Origin: Hexactinellida sp. DTS-2022
Taxonomy: Eukaryota > Porifera > Hexactinellida
Length of the DNA stretch: 64,000 bases
Reading direction: 5' to 3'
Assembly (NCBI GenBank): GCA_028753945.1
Contig: JAPNXP010000008.1
Span: forward strand, 1-64,000
The notes under the pieces were generated by a model. It had not been told where the DNA came from, ran no database searches, and was given only the letters and a program-made list of their open reading frames with translations. How positions within the stretch are numbered: position 1 is the first letter of the stretch; the number at the start of each line of letters is the position of its first letter. Shown here piece by piece: positions 54,029 to 64,000 of the stretch. The position numbers were made by a program, and so were the translations under genes.

Positions 54029-57000
54029 ATGCTCCCTATATGCATATGTCTGCTGCTAGCCCTACAGCCCATTCACGCGAGTATTTACTCAGACCTGGCT
54101 AGCTCTCTAGGCAACAGCTACAGGTACCTATCAAGGGATTCAAACCTGCCTGTCATCAGCCCAGCCGGCTCAATATGGACACAGGACTTTAGTGAGATAT
54201 TCGTGTGGGACGCCAACACTGTGTTTGTAGGGGCGGAGAACTATATACTGAAGATAGACTCTGAGCTAGTGATAGAAACCACGTTAGTTGACATTATTTC
54301 ATTTTAATGTACAGTAGAACCTCGTTAGTACGAACACGTTAATACGAACAAACAGTTCTTAAAAATCAGGTCCCTATAATGGCTATTAAATGGGTATTAC
54401 TTCGGTTAATACGAACTCTGTATAAAGCGAACACAATTTTACCTTCCGTTGGTGTTCGTATTAACGAGGTTCTACTGTACATAGTCTTTTATAAGGTGAG
54501 TTTTGTCCGAACTTTCGCGCTGGTGAACTGGTGTTTGGCTTTGGCCATAACTTATAGGGTATAGGACTGTTGTATGACGGTTTCCAGTAGAATGTCTTAT
54601 ATCCGGCATCTACTGTACTCCTTAGGTATTCAGTTGACGATGGCAACGCTTCTTGTATCCCTATGGCGGGTATATTCCTGAGCACCTGCGAAAACTATTT
54701 TCGCGTATTTGTTAACATCAGCAACACTCTCTACACTTGTTACACACACAGATCAGGTGATCCGGTCTGTGTGGCCCTGGACCCAGTGACCCTTACACCG
54801 GTCCCTTCTCCTGCGCTTTTCATCGTTAGTTCCAATTAATTATATTCAAGTCAATAATAAAAATAAGAGTTTACTTATACAGCGATCATCGGCGTTTGTA
54901 TTAAAAAACCTGGCTAGTTTCTAGCGATTGTTTTTTTTATGTTTATAAAAATCACCATCGCTAGAAACTAGCCAGGTTATTTAATACAACGCCGATGATC
55001 GCTGTATAAGTAAATTCTAATAATAATAACAACAGTCAGGTTCTTTTATTATGAACATTCAAGGGACCAAAATTTGTGTTCATAATAGAGAGACTTCATA
55101 ATAAGCGAACTTAATACAAACCCTATCTAAGTTGTTAAATTGGGACCATAGGGCTTGTTCAAAATTCATATTTGTCACAATAAGCAGACCTGACTGTATT
55201 TCATAACATTGTTCTGTAGCAAGGAAATTCTGTGGAAACAGGGTTCATTTCCCCCATCCAGCCAACCCTTCTCTACCAAAGGAATTTCGCGATATATATT
55301 GTTGACACGAACAATAACCGCAGACTCATCACTGGGTCTGTGTACGACGATAGTGATAGAAACCGCATAACGGTAACAGACCCATTTCTAGTGGGCACTG
55401 GCACCTCTCCTTATAACACCACTACATTCTACTATTTCGAAGTTCCTACCGAAGTGGAGAAGTTTTTTCGCGCAGCTTCTTTCGCTAGGACCGCACAAAA
55501 CTATGTGGACATTCCCAATAATCATAATTATATTTACTTCATGTTCTACGAGCCTTCCAACAAGCTGGTAAGTTTTCGATCCATAATCGTAATATTTGGA
55601 TCCTTTTTCTGATTAATACAGGCCAATTCTACATACAGTGAACTCTCGTTATAACGAAGTGCTTGGGACCTGTAAATTCCATTCGTTATATCCGGATATT
55701 CGTTATATCGGATAATAATTAATGTATTTAGTCCTTTGGGGAAAATATCAATTTCGTTATAAGCAGTTATTTCATTATATCCGACTTAGTTATAACGGGA
55801 GTTCACTACATATTCCTATCAGTATTGCATTACCTCTATTTATAGATATCGGGCCTGGGCATCTCCCGCGTGGCTCGCTTTTGCCTGCAGGGTCCTAGCA
55901 ATCCAGACTCCTCAATGATCACAAGTCTAGAGCTCCCACAAATGGAGTCATTCATAAAAGCAGAGCTAAAGTGTGGTACCGTATTCCCATCCCTAGTCCA
56001 AGACTGGCTCTACGTGTCCAACGGCTCCAACTACTTGTACTACGCCGTATTCTCCTCCCTTGCCAAAGGTCCCCAGACCTCCTACCTATGCATTTACAAC
56101 CTAAGTGCCATCAGCGCAGAGATGGATGCTATAAAGACCTGTACTGACGACTCGCGGCTGGAAACTATGAATGCAGTTACGCCGATTTCCGGTGGGCCTT
56201 CTCTCGGTCACGTGGGGGGTCTATTCACACAGCTACAGGTAATACAGTTAATAGAGCCACCGGTTAATAGATTTATACGCTTATTGGGGTCAAAATTTCA
56301 CAGGATTTATAAGACGGAATGACAGTTTGGCTTAAATATTTTGGTTAATAGATCTCTCCGTTAGGAGCATACAGTAGATGTCGGATATAAGCACACCGGT
56401 TATAAAAACATATCGGATATAAGAACACTATGTTGGAAAACGGTTGCCATGTACCCTATATAATTTATGTCGGTTATAAGAACATGCCGGTTATAAGCAC
56501 CTTATGTGCAGTTCCCGACGATGTGCTTATAACCGGCACCACTATATTTACAAATGTCTGTATAATATCCTTGTTATACTGTAGCGCTACACGTTTGTCT
56601 TCTCGGGAAGTTCTTACGAGATGATCTACATATCTCTCAGTAACGGATCTCTCATCAAATACTGTCTCAGCTGTCCCACACATCTCCAGCTTATACACCT
56701 CATGCAGGTGGTCCCGAGTCAGCTGATTAACTCCTCTCTGCCCGAACTGAGCGCCCTGGACAGACTCCAGCTGAGTGGCGAGTTCCTCTTGGCCGGCGGG
56801 TACACAGGGCTCTACCGTGTGCCCCTGCAGACCTGTGTCGCCTTCGATGCACAGTTCACAGAGTGTTTGATGGACCCTATGTGCTACTTCGACCTTAGTG
56901 AGTCTGTAGGAACTTATAACACTGTGTATTGTCTCTTTTCTACAAATCTTTTTGATATACATTGAACTCCCGTTATAACTAAGTTAGATATAACGAAATA

Positions 57001-60000
57001 ATCGCTTATAACGATGGACCCTATGTACGACCTTAGTGAGTTTGTAGAAGCTTTTATTAATACTGTATGGCTATAGCATTAACGCGATTTGGGAAGTCTT
57101 CGAAATAAGGGAACTCCCGTTATAACCAAGTCGGATATAACGAAATAACCGCTTATAACGAAATGGATATTCCCCCCAGAGCATTAAAGTCCTGAAATAT
57201 ACGATGATGATGACGAGACAAAAATTTAATTCTTCCCAAATTCAATTTCTAGCACTCTTATGACGAATAATTATGTCCTATATTCCAATTAGACACCAGA
57301 CAATGCTTGGCAGTTACTCCCGCTACAACTGACTCCAGTTCCATCCTTCACTTCTCTCAGTTCACCTCTTCCCCTCTGCCCACTGTCCCCTCGTGCTCCG
57401 TCTTGACGGGTACCCTATCTGTGTACACTGCGTCTCAGAGCACTACACTGGAGTACGCATGGACCTGTGACGCCGATTTTGTAACCGTTGTTATTGCATA
57501 CTCAGACGGGTCTAATCACACATTCCTACATGCCAACAGTGAGTGGGTTCTTACACTTTCCAATGACCCATTCAGTAGTAACTACAGTATAACCTCGTTA
57601 GTACGAATACGGTTAATATGAATTTACGGATAAGACGAACAAACAGTTCCACAAAATCAGGTCCCTACGATGGCTATTCAAAGGGTACATTGGATGTCGG
57701 TTATAAGAACTCGTCGGGAACTGTTTACAATGTTCTTATAACCGCCATAAATATATAGGGTATTTGGCAACCGTTTTCCAGTAGAATGTTCTTATATCCG
57801 GCATCTAATGTATTACTCCGGTTAATACGATTAACGAGGTTCTACTGTACATCTATATTCAGTGGTAACTATGATATTTCTGTCAATTAGACTCCGGGAT
57901 TCAATCTACCTCCCTGACTTACTTCCTACTCAACGAGACCCTCGTATCTACTTTCTACATATCTCCCTTCTACACTTATAACTCTATACCCCGTGCCCTC
58001 CCCGGGCCCGCCCTATACACCCATATCTCTTATAACGTCACACAGCCCTCCCCTCCCCTCTCTACTTCCTGTCTCCCCCTGCCCCCTATATGCGCCCCCC
58101 CTGTGTGCACAGGTGTGTCCAGCTGTGCCGACTTCTGTCCAGAGGTTGCCATCAGCTGTCCGCTATTAGCGACACCCTGTGCTGACGAGATGTTGTACAC
58201 ACTCAATGGGGGAACTGAGTTTGTACCGGCAGACCCCTCTGTTATAACGGTTCGTAGCTAATTATAGTCAGGTTCTTTATTACACTTATTAACATTCATG
58301 GGACGAAATTGTTTCATAATAAAGATACTTCATAGTTAGCGAACTCAAATTAATACAAACCCTATGTAAGTTGTTGATTTTAGACCATAGGGCTTGTTAG
58401 TAAATAAAAATATTTTCATTTGAGCAGACGAAAAATCGTTTATAATAAGCAGACCTGACTGTATATTAATAATCTTATCTGCTTATTGTGAACGTAATCT
58501 AACTACAATCCAATCTATTATTTCACTTACGATCTCACGCCCCAGGATACTTATTATTTCCATTTATTGCAACTATTTAACTGATTAATTCCGCAGATAT
58601 CCTACTCAGACTGCGGTAAGCACGGCTGTCTCTTCCAGGCCTACTCGCGGAATATAACCGCGAATACGACAGCCCCCGGGTCCTCCCTATGGCTGCACCT
58701 TATTGCCCCACTTAGCTCCTATACCCCTGTTCTAAGCATAAACAGGTTACCCGGTGAATACAGCAAGATAGAATTCTCTGCTCGCTTCGCAGAGTTCTCT
58801 ACTCACAGCTGTGTTATACCCACTATCCTAACAGACCCCGTATCCTCTCCGTATGTGCTTAGGGACTGTAGGGAGAATGTAACGGCTTATGCGGGCACTG
58901 TAGACAGCTTCAGTAATGTAAGTACACCATTCAATTGCTATACATTCGTTTACTTGTTGTTTTCTTGTTGTTGTTACTTGTTGTTTACACATTTGTTTAT
59001 TTGTTGTTTATTTGTTTGAATAATATCTTGTTTACACATTCGTTTACTTATTTGTTTATTTGCTTATGTGTTTATTTGTAATTTACTTATTGTTTACACA
59101 TTTGTTTACTGTTTGTTTACTTGTTGTTTCCCTTTGTCTACACCTTTGTTTATATGTTTATTTACTTGCTTGTTTACACATTCGTTTACTAATTTGTTTA
59201 TTTGTTGTATATCGATTATTATTCATTTATTTGTTGTACATTCAATCATTTATTCATTTATTTGTTGTACATTCGTATACTTGTTGTTTACTTGGTGTTT
59301 ACTTGTTGTTTACACCTTTGTTTACCTGTATCACACAGGCTACTATAGAGGTCTACTCGAGTCAGCAGGTGCTGCCCCCAGACTCCTTACAGCTGACTTT
59401 AACAAAACTGTCGGATATCGACGCGTGTTCCTTCTCCGGTGACGTCACAGTATCCTGGCTGCATCCCAGCTACGCTATCAAGGGAGCTGCTATGGAATAT
59501 AGCGTTACAGGTACAGCCAACTCTGTTATAGCCAGTGCTTGGGACCTGTGAATACCTTGTTATCAACGGATAGTAATGAATGCATTTAGTGCTCTGGGGG
59601 AAAATTTCCATTTCGTTATAAGCAGTTATTTCGTTGTAATAATGGATATAGTGATAATTGTGGGGACATGGTATTTTTGGCCAAATTATCACATCTCTAT
59701 AACCAATAAAATTTGTATGGGATTTGCTCGGGGACACACCTAAAGCATCAAATATATCACTATATCCTATATCACTATATCCTATATCACTATATCCAAT
59801 ATCACCATATCCAATATGTACTATACCCTACTTGGTTATACCTGTATTCACTGTATGCTGTATGTGTGTATAGGCTACGCTTGTGGCGGAGACAGCGGCA
59901 TAACCGTAACAGGAACAAACACCCACACCTGTCCCGGCGTTACACTCAGCTACAACACTCCTTACACCCTAACTGTAAGCAGCTACGAGCCCTGCTTTAA

Positions 60001-61341
60001 GAACGCAGCAGCCTCTATGACTGTTGGTAGCACTACAATGGTAGCAGCACCTAGTGGACCTAGGGGCCTGGGGTATGAGTTCTATAGTGATCAGCTGATT
60101 GTTACCTGGTCCCCTCCCATCTGTGTTAACTCTGATGCCAGTGTACTGTATAGTGCTACCGTGTATAGGTATGTAGTGTGTGTTGTTTGTATGGTTGTTT
60201 GTTTGGTTGTTTGTTTGTTTGTTTTATTTATTTTATTATTTATTCATTTGTCTGTTTGTTGTTTGTTTGTTTGTCTGTCTGTCTGTATGTATGTCTGTTT
60301 GTTTGTTTATTGATTCATTCGTGTGTTGGTTTATTTATTAATTTGTCTGATTATTTGTTTTATATATGTTTGTTGTTTATCTGTTATCTATAGTTTGTTA
60401 CTTCTTACCATTCTCCCCTTAGGAGTAACTCTACCGATCAGGTATATAGCACCACTACGCCTGACCTGAATATCACCATGCCACTTAACGGCTCCAGCAC
60501 AGAGACGTACACTATCCACATAACAGCATTAACAGGTGCTGTCAGTTCAGAGGTGGAGTCTCTCACAGCGTACTCTCCTATGCGGGAGTTCTACTGCCAT
60601 GTCTGTAGGGTCTATGACGTAGCTACAGACCCAACCCTCTCTGTGATCAGCTGGAACGTAAGGAGTGTAGTAGTGCTTTAACAATGTAATCGCAGGAAAT
60701 TAGAATATAATTTACACACTGAAAACTAACTGAGTTATATTGTATTACAGTGAACTCTCGTTATAACGAAGTCGCTTATAACGAAATCGAGATTCCCCCC
60801 ATTGCACTTAATGCATTAATTATTATCCGCTTATAACGAATACCAGGATATAACGAAGGACTTTACATTTCCCAATCATTTCATTATACGAGAGTTTACT
60901 CTATGTCCCTATCTATAGACAACCTCTGGCTGTGACGGGCTTACTATAGACAGATTCTACATATCCCTGACTCTTAACAATTCCCAGTTACTAACCAGTA
61001 CTAGCTTGCCCTCCTCATCCTTTTCACTCCCGGGTGGATATTCTAGCTATCTTATAAACCCCGGGACATACACCGTATCCGTTTCACTGCGCTTACAGGA
61101 AACTTCTTCTAACGTGGGGTGTGTTAGTGAGGACAGCAACGCATTCCTATTCTACTTCCCCGTAACCCAGGGGCTCACTGCCGCTATTAGCAGCCTCGAT
61201 ACTATTTGTCAAGATGATAAAGCGTATATTATACTCGGCTTAGCTGCCATAGCCATTGCATGCGCGGTGGGAAACCTCGGGTTTATGTTGGTAGCTTTTT
61301 GTGTGTTTTGTGTGCCGAGAAAGAAGGTTCTTTGCTGCTAG
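54029..61341 (+). CDS. Sema-domain transmembrane receptor (semaphorin/plexin-like)
   Basis: Twelve exons join in frame to 1185 residues: 54029-54282, 54626-54824, 55220-55567, 55846-56238, 56585-56897, 57293-57538, 57891-58249, 58597-58917, 59339-59510, 59874-60168, 60423-60657, 60919-61341. A signal peptide (1-17) is followed by a sema propeller (about 25-480) with CENYFRVFVNISNTLYTC and ISRVARFCLQG. A PSI-type cysteine segment (about 480-508) follows, then a Cys/Pro-rich stretch and several beta-rich, possibly FN3/Ig-like, modules. One membrane helix lies near 1147-1172 with a ten-residue tail ending CC. Without a plexin cytoplasmic GAP domain it is more like a transmembrane semaphorin, a cell-guidance ligand or receptor. 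The donor of exon 7 is the least certain junction (58249 or 58240). Confidence 0.82.
54310..54620. mobile_element. Family B MITE and family A end in sema gene intron 1
   Basis: 54310-54479 is a full-length family B copy (tacagtagaacctcgttagt to acgaggttctactgta). 54562-54620 is a left-truncated family A copy ending just before the exon 2 acceptor. Confidence 0.85.
54870..55014. mobile_element. Fold-back MITE in sema gene intron 2
   Basis: Same family as 51881-52048: arms tttacttatacagcgatcat and tataagtaaa end with near-perfect pairing over about 60 bases. Confidence 0.88.
55031..55198. mobile_element. Family D MITE in sema gene intron 2
   Basis: Ends acagtcaggttcttttatta and taagcagacctgactgta are inverted. 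A second copy lies at 58263-58463. Confidence 0.8.
55634..55809. mobile_element. Family C MITE in sema gene intron 3
   Basis: Starts tacagtgaactctcgttata and ends ataacgggagttcacta. Fills most of the intron. Confidence 0.85.
56370..56544. mobile_element. Family A MITE in sema gene intron 4
   Basis: Begins tacagtagatgtcggatata; the right end is ccggcaccacta. Contains an internal duplication of the tcggatataag block. Confidence 0.82.
56958..57190. mobile_element. Family C MITE fragments in sema gene intron 5
   Basis: Two left-end fragments (56958 and 57112 onward), each with aactcccgttataac and ataacgaaataa. Between them is a partial duplicate of exon 5 sequence: gatggaccctatgtacgaccttagtgag-like bases at 57014-57042. 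Confidence 0.65.
57583..57849. mobile_element. Family B MITE with a family A MITE inserted in it
   Basis: Family B spans 57583-57849. Family A lies inside at 57688-57810, flanked by TA on both sides. The uninterrupted B copy reads gggtattact at the same place, so the insertion duplicated a TA. Confidence 0.9.
58263..58463. mobile_element. Family D MITE in sema gene intron 7
   Basis: Ends tatagtcaggttctttatta and taagcagacctgactgta; shares the accctatgtaagttgttga interior with the copy at 55031. Confidence 0.8.
58930..59335. repeat. Degenerate TTGTTTAC repeat in sema gene intron 8
   Basis: About 400 bases of variants of ttgtttacttgttgtttacac. Open frames on it are simple-sequence artefacts. 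Confidence 0.9.
59523..59870. repeat. MITE fragment and simple repeat in sema gene intron 9
   Basis: 59523-59645 is an internal family C fragment. 59748-59818 is a run of atatcactatatccta repeats. Confidence 0.7.
60175..60400. repeat. GTTT/GTCT microsatellite in sema gene intron 10
   Basis: Degenerate tgtttgtttg and tgtctgtctg runs fill the intron. Confidence 0.9.
60746..60903. mobile_element. Family C MITE in sema gene intron 11
   Basis: Starts tacagtgaactctcgttata, ends acgagagtttactcta; 15 bases from the exon 12 acceptor. Confidence 0.82.
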
Positions 61342-62283
61342 TATTTACGCTTTAGTGTAATTCCCTCTTATATAATGTATTATCTGTTTTTATATTATTA
61401 TTATTAATGTATTGTCTGTTTGTTGCTTTTTATTATAGTTTATTCAATTTATATATCTATAATTAATGCTTTGTTATTTTCACCTTATTTTGGTTGCTAC
61501 ATACCAGGTATGCGCCTGATTTATGCATTACTACAGATCACTGAACAAAATGTAATTTATGGGGCGTTTATTAAACCAAAAGTTATATGTTTGCGAAGCC
61601 AGCAGCAGCCATAATTACTATTATATATTCCACTAACCCACATGCCATATATTAACCTGGTTGCTGTGCTGATTATGTGCTTCGTTTCTCTTGGAAGTTA
61701 AATTTAAGTAATTCCACTGAATGGTTGCCGTTGCATGAATATTAATCTCACAGCTGATCAGTGGCTTAGAAACAGTATGCAATGGAATTAGTTTATTGTT
61801 TAAATCAGGCTTTAATGACGAGAATATTTAAAGCTATTTTTAACCTGACGAGTTGTAAATTTCGAGATTTCAACACTTATCTATGTCAATATACTGGCTT
61901 CAAAATATTTCAATTTACTTATTTAACTATCTGTAAAAGGTCTTTTACAAACTTTGTATAGGATTCTTTTCGAACGCTATTAATTCGATTGTCCGCATTC
62001 GAATTACAATTCCAACTTTTTCTACATTTTATAAGCTGTCCTATATATACAGTGAACTCCCGTTATAACCAAGTCGGATATAACGAAATGGAGATTTCCC
62101 CCCAGAGCACTAAATGCATTATTTTTTACCCGGATATAACGAAGGAATGTACAGGTCCCTATCACTTCGTTATAACGACAGATCACTATACTATTTTACA
62201 CTATAATTGTATAGAGTAGAGGTATCAGTTGCACTGTATGTCTCTGAACAGATAGTATACAAACGCGGTATCAACCTAACAGC
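61342..62283. other. Spacer between sema gene and MED13
   Basis: AT-rich, with a family C MITE at 62048-62188. No coding sequence seen. Confidence 0.55.
62048..62188. mobile_element. Family C MITE upstream of MED13
   Basis: Starts tacagtgaactcccgttata and ends ttataacgacagatcacta. Confidence 0.8.
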
Positions 62284-64000
62284 ATGAACGTAACACAATC
62301 CCACGCGAGTTCGAATTCTAACACCTACTCCCTGCACAGTGCCCCCTCCCCCTCTAGGGGGCTCATGGAGTCACACATGAACGTACTCAAGCTGGTGGAT
62401 ATAAAGGTGAGTTCACGACAGTCAGTTAGTAAACATGAGTTATAGTAGAACCTGCATTTTATGACCCTCTATAAGCCGGAATTCAGTACAACCGACTTTT
62501 TATTTAGTGTATTATACAGCCAGGGCCGGATTTACCATTAGGTTAAGTAGGCTATAACCTTCGGGCCACTACAGGACCAATGTACAGGGCACTACAGGAC
62601 CAATGGGCCACTACAGGACCACTACCGACCAATGTCGATCATGTTAGGGCCACTTGTGTGGTTCAGCCTTCAGGCCACTCAAGGGTAAATCCTGCCCTGT
62701 ATATACGTATACAGCCATTTGTAAATTCACTCCTAATCCTGGTCTGGTCCAATTTCCATACGTCTAAACCACAAATTAATGTGTTACAGTATAGGAGAGG
62801 ATTCCAAATTTTCGCTCGGGCTCCTGAATAATTCCTTGTAATTATCCCGTTATTTCAGTACATGTCGGATATAAGAACACTATGTTGGAAAACGGTTACC
62901 ATATACCCTATATAATTTATGCCGATTATAAGCACGTTAAGTGCAGTTCCCGACGATGTGCTTATAACGATGTGCATCCACTGAAATAACTCTACATATC
63001 CCTAGTCCGGACTGACCTGGCACATCTACCTGGGCAAGGCCCTGGCCCAGTCCCTCCCCGGAGAGAGCGCAGTGCTGCTCAGCTTCTCCCGCTGTCTCAG
63101 TGCCGGTCTGGCTTGCTGCTACCAGGCCTACCAATTCAACTCTATTAACGGACCCGAGCAGAATGCCACTAGGCTATGGGTGTTCTCATTCAAACAGGAG
63201 CACATAGACGTGGCTAGCAAGATAGATCCATCCCTCACTTCTAAGGGTAAGTACGGTGTAACCTGTTAGTAGGAACACAAGGGGACTGTTAATATGCATA
63301 CGCCTTATCCGGAATTCGTATAAAAAGGCTTTGAAGAGGACTGAAATAGTGTTCGTATCAACACAGCAAATTTCTAAGCAAAATGTTGAATACTTTTCAA
63401 ACGATAACTTTTAATTTCCTTCTTTATATCCGGATATTCTCTATAAACGAATAATAATTAATTCATTTAGTGCTCTGGGGGAATCCCGATTTCATTATAA
63501 GCAGTTATTTCGTTATATCCGACTTGGTTATAACGGTAGTTAACTGTAATATAACACTTATTATGACAACCGTTGTAGGCATTGGGAATGCAGAGGACGG
63601 TCTTACAGAGGAGGTCAAGAAGTACCTGGACCTAGCACTACAGAACCTGATTGAGCGGACCCTGCACGCAGACGGCTACGTCACACTAGGCACTTGGTTC
63701 TGTCGACACGATTTCACCAGCGACAGACAGTTCCTATACAGACTGAACTACTTTAACCAGGAGAGCAGTTGTGTGTGTGCGGCCGTGTCTGTAATGGAAC
63801 TGTGCGTTAGTTTGAGGGCTCTTAGTAGTGCTGAGTTGGCTGAAGGCAATCTGAAGGGAAGAAAAGTCGTGCTTAGTCCATGCGGTATTTCCGGGCAGCT
63901 CACGGGCCTGTCTTATTCTGAGGAGACACAAGGTATATACCGATTCTGTTGGATTGCTATAGAAAATGTGGTTCAATATTAATGATAATTATTTTTGAAA
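62284..64000 (+). CDS. MED13: Mediator kinase-module subunit MED13, N-terminal part
   Basis: Partial gene running past the window end. Exons seen are 62284-62406, 63006-63246 and 63579-63932, joined in frame; a GT donor follows at 63933. The 239 residues match the N-terminal MED13 domain. Landmarks are SGLTWHIYLGK, VLLSFSRCLSAGL, RLWVFSF, LQNLIERTLHADGYVTLGTW and VVLSPCGISGQLTGLSY, in the family's order and spacing. MED13 links the CDK8 kinase module to core Mediator and represses or tunes RNA polymerase II transcription. The leading 41 residues are Ser/Asn-rich and not conserved. Introns hold a hAT-like MITE, a dispersed repeat, and family A and C MITEs. Confidence 0.85.
62521..62699. mobile_element. 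hAT-like MITE in MED13 intron 1
   Basis: Ends cagggccggatttacc and ggtaaatcctgccctg are inverted, with interior gggccactacaggaccaat repeats. Clear target duplications were not seen. Confidence 0.7.
62855..62984. mobile_element. Family A MITE in MED13 intron 1
   Basis: Ends tcagtacatgtcggatataa and catccactga, with the usual ccctatataatttatgcc interior. The element stops 21 bases before the exon 2 acceptor region. Confidence 0.82.
63418..63549. mobile_element. Family C MITE fragment in MED13 intron 2
   Basis: Interior tatccggatattctctata and right end ggttataacggtagttaactgta-like. The left end is replaced by a degraded family B-like stretch from about 63254. Confidence 0.7.

Noticed and set aside
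59060..59330. Hydrophobic frame in sema gene intron 8
   Set aside because: Translation of a TTGTTTAC simple repeat.

Overview
The window is a piece of a eukaryotic nuclear genome, almost certainly an invertebrate animal and plausibly a sponge or another early-branching lineage (inference, not proven). The evidence is short GT-AG introns, dense genes on both strands, a histone H1 gene ending in an animal-type histone 3' stem-loop, and recognisable animal genes (NRBF2-, WRAP73-, TMC-, semaphorin- and MED13-like). Introns and intergenic gaps are crowded with short inverted-repeat transposons (MITEs).

Layout. 1-11117 is a nearly homogeneous satellite of about 52 copies of a 212-bp unit. 12.4-22.9 kb is a gene-dense block: histone H1 (-), NRBF2-like (-), an NHL-repeat gene with an in-frame stop (+), a ZIP zinc transporter (+), a type I membrane protein with a duplicated six-cysteine domain (+), NUBP2 (+), YEATS4/GAS41 (+) and a 2-hydroxyacid oxidase (-). 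23.0-26.2 kb has no recognisable gene. 26.2-30.0 kb holds three small intronless Maf-like bZIP paralogues, each with a TATA box and an altered DNA-contact region. 30.3-34.9 kb holds a FEM1-like ankyrin protein (-) and WRAP73 (-).

34.9-37.4 kb is a repeat-rich gap with a GC-rich hairpin cluster and a 306-bp palindrome. Two tail-to-tail aquaglyceroporin paralogues, mannose-6-phosphate isomerase and a second NHL protein follow. 44033-49289 is a complete Mutator-like transposon: 9-bp target duplications, long inverted arms made of 190-bp tandem repeats, and a decayed transposase. The right end carries a TMC channel gene (8 exons), a sema-domain transmembrane receptor (12 exons) and the first three exons of a MED13-like Mediator gene that runs off the window.

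The genes are mostly unrelated housekeeping and membrane genes and form no operon or pathway. The most unusual content is the Maf-like cluster, the duplicated cysteine domain, the stop codon inside an NHL propeller, the NPV/NPI aquaporins, the Mutator element with unequal arms, and nested MITEs that show the TA target preference directly.
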